From the NCBI RefSeq assembly GCF_009765975.1, contig NZ_LMUJ01000034.1:50916-100447 (forward strand): DNA of 49,532 nt. The letters run 5' to 3'. The position numbers and the translations under genes were made by a program. This document shows positions 44,324 through 49,532 of the stretch, piece after piece. How positions within the stretch are numbered: the stretch's first letter is position 1; the number at the start of each line of letters is the position of its first letter. The DNA comes from Acidisphaera sp. S103 (lineage in GTDB: Bacteria > Pseudomonadota > Alphaproteobacteria > Acetobacterales > Acetobacteraceae). The notes under the pieces were generated by a model that saw only the letters and a list, made by a program, of their open reading frames with translations, was not told where the DNA came from and did no database searches.

Positions 44324-45088
44324 CTAGCCGCCCTTGGCGTACTCATCATGGCGGCGGAACCCCAGCCCGGTATCGTTGCGTCCCTTAGGCGCTCGGTCGA
44401 GCCACTGATATGCGCCCCATAGACCATCCACGCCGCGCGCGTAGGTGGAATAGGTGTGGTAGACGACGCCGTCCTCGAGAACGAATGCATTCAAACCCGG
44501 CCTATCGCGTGAGTACGTGGGTGCGTCGGTTCCGCATGTGGCCGCGAATCGGGCGACGGGCGTCGGGACCGGTGCCGTGTCCATCGCGTGGCCGCCTGAC
44601 TGATAGTTGTAATCGACAGTCCCCTCGCGCTGTTGCTCTTCGGTAAACGCGACGTTGAAGTCGAAATTGAAGTCGCTGCCGACCGAGGATGCCCAGGGAA
44701 ACGTCCATCCCATCCGCTGCTTGTACGCCTGAAGTTTTGCCAACGGCGCCCGCGACACCGCCGAAAGCGTAACGTCGCGTTGCGCGAGATGGACGACGAA
44801 TCCGTCGAAGCCGTCCGCGATCGCCGAACAGGACGGGCACCCCGCCGTGTAGTCGGGCCCAAACATGAAGTGGTAGACGAGAAGCTGCGAGCGCCCACTG
44901 AACAGGTCTGCCAGCGAGGCTCGGCCTCCATCGGTCTCGAACTGGTACTCCTTGTCGATCCGGACCCACGGCAGTTCCTGACGTCGCCGTGCCAGTTCAT
45001 CGCTACGCCGCGTTAATGCCTTCTCCTCCTCGAGCAACCCGATCCGGGCCGCAAGCCACTCATCACGCGAAACGATTTGATGTTGCAT
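44324..45088 (-). CDS. DUF899-family thioredoxin-like protein
   Basis: 254 aa from the ATG at 45088, preceded by CAGGAGG. DUF899 pattern: SRDEWLAARIGLLEEEKALT, SDELARRRQELPWVRIDKEY, LFSGRSQLLVYHFMFGPDY, then Cys84-Pro-Ser-Cys87 in TAGCPSCSAIADGFDG, WASSVGSDFNFDFNVAFTEE, GLNAFVLEDGVVYHTYSTYA, GLWGAYQWLDRAPKGRND. The fold is thioredoxin-like; the biochemical role is unknown. It is the third gene of an ArsR - AHSA1 - DUF899 cluster, a combination found repeatedly in soil bacteria. The gap to the AHSA1 stop is 78 bases. Confidence 0.88.
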   Translation of the reverse strand: MQHQIVSRDEWLAARIGLLEEEKALTRRSDELARRRQELPWVRIDKEYQFETDGGRASLADLFSGRSQLLVYHFMFGPDYTAGCPSCSAIADGFDGFVVHLAQRDVTLSAVSRAPLAKLQAYKQRMGWTFPWASSVGSDFNFDFNVAFTEEQQREGTVDYNYQSGGHAMDTAPVPTPVARFAATCGTDAPTYSRDRPGLNAFVLEDGVVYHTYSTYARGVDGLWGAYQWLDRAPKGRNDTGLGFRRHDEYAKGG

Positions 45089-45166
45089 GGTAGCCTCCTG
45101 TTTGTTGAGATTCTTGTCTTTTTCCAGTTTTGACGTCGACGCCTACGTTCAGATCTTCGGCACCCG

Positions 45167-45649
45167 TTAATGCGGCTTGTTCGACGCGCCCTGTTCCGCG
45201 GCGATGGCGTCAAGGTTTCGAACAACTTTCGTCCAACCTTCGCTCATGCTCCTGAACGCAGTGTCATTCTTCGGGAGCACGAAGCCGGTGTGGACAAGGC
45301 GAAGCCGCGTGCCACGTCCAACCTTGGAAAGAGTCCACGTGACGACGGTGTCCAGCCGCGAGCCGTATCCGACGTTTTCCTCATGTCCACCTTTCCAGGA
45401 ATAGACGAGGCGTTCGTTTGGCACCGCTTCCAACACCTGGCAGCGGATGACACCGTCCCAGGCGCCGGCCGGCGTTGTCTGGAACGTGAAGTGCTTGCCC
45501 GGCACGGCCTCGAATCCTGTCGGCGCCATCAGCCAACGGCCAATAAGTTCGCCGGTCGTCAGCGTTTTCCAGATCGTCTCCGGCGCATGCGGGAAGACCT
45601 CGTCAACCACGATGTCTTGCGTACCGGACTTCAACGCGCCGTCATTCAT
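45167..45649 (-). CDS. AHSA1/SRPBCC-domain protein
   Basis: 160 aa from the ATG at 45649, overlapping the ArsR stop (ATGA). SRPBCC/AHSA1 landmarks: VVDEVFPHAPETIWKTLTTG, ELIGRWLMAPTGFEAVPGKH, GVIRCQVLEAVPNERLVYSW, TVVTWTLSKVGRGTRLRLVH and the C-terminal helix SEGWTKVVRNLDAIAAEQ. These helix-grip proteins bind hydrophobic ligands or partner proteins; the role is not known. Coupled translation with the ArsR repressor implies joint expression. Confidence 0.9.
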   Translation of the reverse strand: MNDGALKSGTQDIVVDEVFPHAPETIWKTLTTGELIGRWLMAPTGFEAVPGKHFTFQTTPAGAWDGVIRCQVLEAVPNERLVYSWKGGHEENVGYGSRLDTVVTWTLSKVGRGTRLRLVHTGFVLPKNDTAFRSMSEGWTKVVRNLDAIAAEQGASNKPH

Positions 45650-45975
45650 GGATCAATCTCCTTCAAGAGGGTTCTGAGGTTGGCGAACCGCTCGCGCCAG
45701 AAGACGCCGTAGTGGCTCATCCAATCAACGAGCGGTGCGAGGCCTTCCGGCTCGGCGCGATAGTAGACGTTGCGACCCTCGGGACGTTCGGCGACCAGGC
45801 CGGCCAACTTCAAGGACTTGAGGTGCTGGGAGATGGCACCTTGCGTTACGCCGCTTCCCCGCGTCAGCTCGACCACCGTGATCTCATTGGATTTGACGAC
45901 CCGCTCGAACACGGCCCGCCGCGTGGGGTCGGCAAGGGTTCGCATAACGGCGTTGATGGCGGCGGCTTCGGTCAT
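45646..45975 (-). CDS. ArsR-family transcriptional regulator
   Basis: 109 aa from the ATG at 45975 (MTEAAAINAVMRTLADPTRR). Winged helix-turn-helix: LADPTRRAVFERVVKSNEIT, VVELTRGSGVTQGAISQHLK (recognition helix), LKLAGLVAERPEGRNVYYRA. No CxC metal-binding motif is present in the recognition helix region, so it is not an arsenic sensor of the classical type; it belongs to the group that regulates AHSA1/DUF899 neighbours. It is first in its operon and presumably binds the palindrome just upstream. Confidence 0.9.
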   Translation of the reverse strand: MTEAAAINAVMRTLADPTRRAVFERVVKSNEITVVELTRGSGVTQGAISQHLKSLKLAGLVAERPEGRNVYYRAEPEGLAPLVDWMSHYGVFWRERFANLRTLLKEIDP

Positions 45976-45982
45976 ATCTAAT

Positions 45983-46011
45983 TCAATAGTTATCACTAAT
46001 GCATTAGTCAA
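45983..46011 (-). promoter_or_regulatory. Promoter and probable ArsR operator
   Basis: On the minus strand -35 TTGACT (46011-46006) and -10 TATTGA (45988-45983) are separated by exactly 17 bases. The spacer contains the perfect 14-bp palindrome ACTAATGCATTAGT (45995-46008), which overlaps the -35. A repressor bound there would block RNA polymerase, matching autoregulation by the adjacent ArsR gene. The start codon is 8 bases past the -10, so the transcript would be leaderless or nearly so. Confidence 0.7.
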
Positions 46012-46102
46012 CACTAATTTTATCGAATGCCTCCGGCCCTCTGATGATAAATTGGTGTGTCCTTGATGGAGGGGCCGGACCGTGCGATCCGCCACGGCGT
46101 CA

Positions 46103-46330
46103 TCAACAGGCGGGTCTGCCCACCTTGGTCGACCGGTTCCTCGTTTTGTTCTGCCCACGATCCCTGCGCTGGGTCTCCAGCCAGGCATGCGTTTGATCGA
46201 GCACCTCGCCGGACAGTGCGGGGTCATCGGTCACACGCGCCAGGATCATCGCCCCGACCATCGCCGCCCAACTGCCGATCGCCGTTCGGCGCTTTATGGC
46301 GGCGATTGACCCGCCATATTGCATTCGCAA
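46103..46330 (-). pseudogene. C-terminal fragment of a TetR-family regulator
   Basis: The minus strand reads IGSWAAMVGAMILARVTDDP then ALSGEVLDQTHAWLE, matching the TetR C-terminal pattern (GALxLARAxxDPxLSxxIL). The N-terminal helix-turn-helix domain is missing upstream, where the DNA turns AT-rich and holds a terminator. Only about 60-75 residues remain. It is a tail with no visible promoter. Confidence 0.6.
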
Positions 46331-46407
46331 CTATGCTGCAGCGATCTCGTCATCAATTGGTTGATGCGATTCGAAGCCACCGTTTTGACTACGTCACGAG
46401 TAGTTAC

Positions 46408-46440
46408 AAAAAAAATAACGTCCACTAGCCGTTGGTGGAC
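46408..46440 (-). terminator. Intrinsic terminator of the isocitrate-lyase-family gene
   Basis: GTCCAC (46420-46425) pairs with GTGGAC (46435-46440) across a 9-base loop. On the minus strand the hairpin is followed by GTTATTTTTTTTG, a clear T-run. It lies about 85 bases past the stop at 46525. Confidence 0.75.
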
Positions 46441-46524
46441 CGGATCACCCAACGCCCGGGAACCAAGCGTTGGGATCGGACAACGAGCGTCCTGATCATC
46501 GATCCGATTGCAGTCGAAGCGTGG

Positions 46525-47388
46525 TCAGCCCGGCAACGTAAAGCGCTGGGCTACGGCGTCGTAATCGCCGTAGCCCATCGTGGTGCGGAATTCGGCATGC
46601 GGCAGTGCACTGTCCGCCTGGGCCTTGCCGGCCACCAGTGCCGCAAGGCCGGCCTTCAGCCCAGCGGCGGCCGGCGACAGCAGCCCGGTGGGATAGGTGC
46701 CGATCTTCAGGCCAAGTGCTTCCGCACGAGCATTGGTGGGCGTCTCGCGGGCAGCGCCGGGGGACAGGACGGCGAAGGATGGACGACCGGCGGCAGCGGC
46801 CACGGCACGGCGAATTTCGTCCTCGTCCTTCGGCGAATCGAGGAACAGGATATCGGCGCCTTCCTCCACATACATTTCGATGCGCGCCACGGCTTCATCG
46901 ATGCCCTGGGTGGGGCGGCTGTCGGTGCGGGCCATGATCAGGATGCCGGAGTCCTTCGCGGCTTCTACGGCGGCGCGCATCTTCATGCGCATTTCCTCGC
47001 GCGGCAGGCAGGGTTTGCCGGCGGCGGTCAAGGCGCGTGGGGTGATCTTGTCCTCGATCAGGATGGCGGCGGCCCCGGCTCGGCCGTAGGCGCGCACCGT
47101 GCGCTGCACGTTCATGGCGTTGCCGTAGCCGTGGTCACCGTCGGCCAGGATCAGCGCGTCGGGGGCGGCGCCGCGCACCATGTTGAAGGAATCGAACATC
47201 TCGGCGAAGGAGATCAGGTCGAGATCAGGTCCACCCAACCGAGCGGCGGCGACGCAGGACCCGGACAGGAAGGCGGTCTTGAAGCCGGCGGCGAAGGCGA
47301 GCTTGGCGCTGAGCCCGTCCCAGACGGCCGGCATGACGACGAAGCCGGGTTCTGCCAGCAAGGCTCTGAGACGGGTGGGCGGTGTCAT
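46525..47388 (-). CDS. Isocitrate lyase/PEP mutase-family enzyme (oxaloacetate decarboxylase-like)
   Basis: 287 aa from the ATG at 47388 with GAGGG 10 bases upstream. ICL/PEPM barrel: LRALLAEPGFVVMPAVWDGL, KTAFLSGSCVAAARLGGPD, LILADGDHGYGNAMNVQRTV (metal-binding acidic loop), ILIMARTDSRPTQGIDEAVA, YVEEGADILFLDSP, TYPTGLLSPAAAGLKAGLAA. The mobile loop reads DKITPRALTAAGKPCLPREE. The KRCGH motif with the catalytic Cys of isocitrate and methylisocitrate lyases is absent, which points to the oxaloacetate decarboxylase or phosphonopyruvate/PEP mutase-type branch. Substrate is probably a 2-oxo or 2-hydroxy dicarboxylic acid. Upstream on the same strand is the pxpA remnant. Confidence 0.85.
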   Translation of the reverse strand: MTPPTRLRALLAEPGFVVMPAVWDGLSAKLAFAAGFKTAFLSGSCVAAARLGGPDLDLISFAEMFDSFNMVRGAAPDALILADGDHGYGNAMNVQRTVRAYGRAGAAAILIEDKITPRALTAAGKPCLPREEMRMKMRAAVEAAKDSGILIMARTDSRPTQGIDEAVARIEMYVEEGADILFLDSPKDEDEIRRAVAAAAGRPSFAVLSPGAARETPTNARAEALGLKIGTYPTGLLSPAAAGLKAGLAALVAGKAQADSALPHAEFRTTMGYGDYDAVAQRFTLPG

Positions 47389-47460
47389 GGTGCGTTTCCC
47401 TCGGTGTGTGATCGTGGCGGACAGGAGCATGATTGCTCCCGAGCCTCAAGATGGAGTGGT

Positions 47461-47880
47461 TTATGCCAGCAGTTCGGCGGCACCGACGACGCGGCCGCCG
47501 CCTGACTCGACTTCCTGCCGCACCGCCTTGCCGAGGGTGACCGAACCGGGGGTGTCGCTGTGCACCAGGATGGATCGTGCGCGGACCGACCGGCGCGTGC
47601 CGTCGGCGGTGGTGACCGAACCATCGTCGAGGAATTGCCGCACCCGCGCTCGGACCGCATCGACGTCGGTGATGACCGATCCCGGCATTTTGCGGGAAAC
47701 CAGCTCGCCGCGCGGCGTATAGGCTCGGTCCGCCAGGAACAGCGTCAGGACGCGCATGCCGGCCCGATCGGCGGCGCGCTCCACCTGCGTATCCGGCATC
47801 GAGAACACGATGAGGTTGCGGACGATGATCCGGCGCGCCGGGCTGGCGGGGGCGGGGTTGGCGATGCCAGCGGTGTCTCG
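47461..47880 (-). pseudogene. pxpA: 5'-truncated 5-oxoprolinase subunit A (LamB/YcsF family)
   Basis: The frame holds VFSMPDTQVERAADRAGMRV, LFLADRAYTPRGELVSRKMP, GSVITDVDAVRARVRQFLDD, and ARSILVHSDTPGSVTLGKAV: the C-terminal half of PxpA (ADRAYTxxGxLVxR...GSVI.D...HxDTPG). The N-terminal half with the first metal site is missing; upstream of about 47880 the frame reads into unrelated sequence. An ATG at 47808 leaves only 115 aa. PxpA with PxpBC cleaves 5-oxoproline using ATP; no pxpB or pxpC gene is in the window. Confidence 0.7.
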
Positions 47881-48519
47881 GTCGGGCTGTCTCCGTTCAC
47901 GACCGGGTCGACATTGTGCTTGTCGCTGCTGCGAGAGAACCGATCAAGACAAGGCTTCCCTTCTCGATGTACTTCATACGATCCATTATCCAGTACAGCA
48001 TAATACATATCATAACCTTCAGATTATAAATAAGCTGCAACATTCCCTGGGCGACGCTCCGCTAACGCTCGGTGTGGTCGGGCAGAAAGGCGAGGTCAGG
48101 ATCGTCGTTATCGTAACGCGGCACCCAACCTGAAACTGCGTGTTTCACATACCAATCCACCGGTCGTTGCGCCGCATGCAGGTAGCGGAAACCGCGGTTT
48201 GCCTCGCCTGGATGGACAAAGCCGAGCCGGCCCAGCCCGGGCACGCCGCGGGTTTGCGGATCGATGCGCGCGGATCAGGAAATGCAGGGGCGAGAGACAA
48301 CCTGGGGGGACAACCCATTGCGCCGGGGTCCCCTGTCGTCTTGGCCACGCAGGCCGGCACCGTCTTCCCGAACACCGCTTCTCAAAGCGTGGCCGGTTAC
48401 AACCGTAACGAAATGCGCCACGCTTCATATGTCAATTGTGCCGCGCGTGTTCACGAATTATTTACCCGGACGTAGCAAACCGCGTAAACGCTATGCGCAG
48501 AAGCCACAGGAAATTATCC
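47881..48519. other. Region without a recognisable intact gene
   Basis: About 640 bases. 47930-48050 is AT-rich compared with the surroundings (CATTATCCAGTACAGCATAA and similar) and looks like an old promoter region facing the minus strand. 48062-48244 (minus) has a 60-aa frame (RYLHAAQRPVDWYVKHAVSG, WVPRYDNDDPDL) that looks protein-like but that I cannot assign; it may be a C-terminal fragment. Nothing else stands out. Confidence 0.4.
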
Positions 48520-49263
48520 GTGAACGTACCGTGCCATCTGCCGATCGTGAAGCAACCCATCGACATGCCCGCCCGGGCCACCAATGCCGTCAGCAGTCAG
48601 CTTCGGCCAAGCGAATATACCACCCTGCTGATCCAGGCACTACGCGCTGACCCTCAGACAATCGTAGGCGCGTGCGCTCTCGAGATTGGGTTCGGCAGCG
48701 GTGTCGTTCTTGCCGCGCTCGGCGACCTCGGGGCGGCGCATCTCTGCGGCGTCGATATCGAACAGCAGGCCGCCGACGCCGCCTCCAGGATGCTCGCCGA
48801 TCTCGGCTATGCCGCCATCTGCGAGCTTTTCGAAGGCGATATGTGGTTGCCGGTCGCCGGCCGGCGGTTCGATCTTATCGTTGCCAATTTGCCGCACTTC
48901 CCGACGGAAAACGGTTCGGTCGGCGACAGGCTGCCCAGTTGGAGCTGCGGCGGACCCGATGGGCGCAAATTCCTTGATGAATTCATCAAGGGCCTCGCGG
49001 AGCACCTCCGGACGGAGGGACGGGCGCTGGTGACCCACAATGCCTTTGTCGATCTCGACTGTTCGCGCGACCTCGCGGCACGGTATGGTTTTGCCCTTCG
49101 CGTCGTTCTCCCCTCTCTCGTCTACATTCCAACGGAAAAGCTCCGCACCATGACAGACAGTGTCCGACAGAGGCAGCAAGGCCGCACAATTCATGTGTAC
49201 GGCCCGTGCAGTTTCGGGGAAATGTCTATCGTTGAGTTTCGGCGCACCGAAAGTCGCGCATGA
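48520..49263 (+). CDS. HemK/PrmC-like SAM-dependent methyltransferase
   Basis: 247 aa from a GTG at 48520, chosen because CAGGAAA lies 8 bases upstream; in-frame alternatives are the ATGs at 48493 and 48565. Rossmann methyltransferase: motif I ALEIGFGSGVVLAALGDLGA, acidic loop LCGVDIEQQAADAASRML, motif IV FDLIVANLPHFPTENG, where NLPHF stands in place of NPPY of HemK/PrmC and N6-adenine methylases. The later EGRALVTHNAFVDLDCSRDL strand also fits. The substrate is unknown; the altered NPPY motif makes a glutamine N5-methylase role less certain. The stop overlaps the start codon context of the next gene, suggesting an operon with the family 3 binding protein. Confidence 0.8.
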   Translation: MNVPCHLPIVKQPIDMPARATNAVSSQLRPSEYTTLLIQALRADPQTIVGACALEIGFGSGVVLAALGDLGAAHLCGVDIEQQAADAASRMLADLGYAAICELFEGDMWLPVAGRRFDLIVANLPHFPTENGSVGDRLPSWSCGGPDGRKFLDEFIKGLAEHLRTEGRALVTHNAFVDLDCSRDLAARYGFALRVVLPSLVYIPTEKLRTMTDSVRQRQQGRTIHVYGPCSFGEMSIVEFRRTESRA

Positions 49264-49532
49264 ATGCGTCGTAATCTGTCTCGAGGCCGGTGCCCGCTGC
49301 CATCCCTGTTATTTGGTTTGCTGATCGGCATTCTTGTCTTCGGTCAATCTTTTTCGACGCTGTCCGCCACCATCCAGCCAGCGGACGCGTCGCTCGCCAG
49401 TCTGCTCGATCAGGCCCGCACCGCCGCACAACACACCTGCATCGGCACTGGTGCCGACCGGCTGGTGCAGGTCATGTGCACGCACCAGCTTCGCATTGGC
49501 GTCCGCACCGATTATCCGCAATTCGCTCTGCG
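49264..49532 (+). CDS. Family 3 extracellular solute-binding protein (5' part, runs off right edge)
   Basis: From the ATG at 49264, immediately after the methyltransferase stop, the frame is open to the edge (89 codons). Signal peptide: basic MRRNLSRGRCPLPS, then LLFGLLIGILVFGQSFS. After a 40-residue linker (LASLLDQARTAAQHTC) the sequence reaches HQLRIGVRTDYPQFALR, the standard start of SBP_bac_3 (LRVGVxxDYPPFA). Such proteins bind polar amino acids or feed ligand-gated signalling proteins. The rest is outside the window. Confidence 0.75.
   Translation, partial: MRRNLSRGRCPLPSLLFGLLIGILVFGQSFSTLSATIQPADASLASLLDQARTAAQHTCIGTGADRLVQVMCTHQLRIGVRTDYPQFAL

Noticed and set aside
1..49532. CRISPR arrays, tRNA or rRNA genes, complete insertion sequences, attachment sites
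   Set aside because: No regular spacer-repeat pattern, cloverleaf-like sequence, transposase frame or integrase was seen on either strand.

Overview
The window is high-GC DNA, roughly mid-60s percent by eye, with almost every gene on GC-rich codons. Several features suggest an alphaproteobacterium near the Acetobacteraceae/Rhodospirillales: a TPR-glycosyltransferase, a beta-helix repeat protein with a C-terminal Hint domain, a palindromic element encoding the MAGxxPAI / MAGTxPAM peptide, and many ABC importers for organic acids, amides and amino acids. This placement is inferred from gene style; there is no rRNA, tRNA or marker gene. I saw no CRISPR array, no intact insertion sequence and no prophage.

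Layout. 1-5924 (minus) is the 5' two thirds or so of a giant filamentous-haemagglutinin-type secreted protein that runs off the left edge. 6188-9074 (minus) holds a TPR-glycosyltransferase preceded by a frameshifted HAD-type gene. 9470-12754 (plus) has a secreted-repeat/Hint protein and a putative lipoprotein. 13017-15805 has thiM (minus), then an overlapping OsmC/flavin-monooxygenase pair (plus). 16085-17738 is a small low-GC island (unknown 103-aa protein plus a DUF2971 protein) next to a vapBC module whose toxin is cut short. A large MscS-type channel follows (17937-20009).

20023-24677 (minus) is a branched-chain-amino-acid-type ABC importer in which the LivM permease and LivG ATPase are read as one 611-aa protein. 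The join carries a 91-bp element with perfect 34-bp inverted arms. 24.8-28.15 kb is a graveyard of gene scraps (amidase, NlpA-like and sulfonate-type binding proteins, an N-acyl-D-amino-acid deacylase) around an intact two-gene oxygenase operon (TauD-like plus CmcJ/NvfI-like).

28155-36947 looks like a catabolic locus: a sugar-type ABC importer (binding protein, double ATPase, permease) with an MmgE/PrpD protein on the minus strand, then an amidase, a polysaccharide-deacetylase-like hydrolase and an M20 amidohydrolase. 37111-43356 (plus) is a second complete Liv-type importer followed by a flavin monooxygenase with an NTF2-like N-terminus. Together, 28-43 kb suggests uptake and stepwise hydrolysis or oxidation of amide-bearing organic compounds; no substrate can be named from sequence.

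43.5-46 kb (minus) contains a small secreted peptide gene interrupted by an in-frame TGA, a small membrane protein, and an ArsR - AHSA1 - DUF899 operon with a clear promoter and palindromic operator. 46.1-48.5 kb holds a TetR tail, an isocitrate-lyase/PEP-mutase-family enzyme with its terminator, and a 5'-truncated pxpA. 48520 to the right edge carries a HemK-like methyltransferase and the start of a family 3 solute-binding protein.
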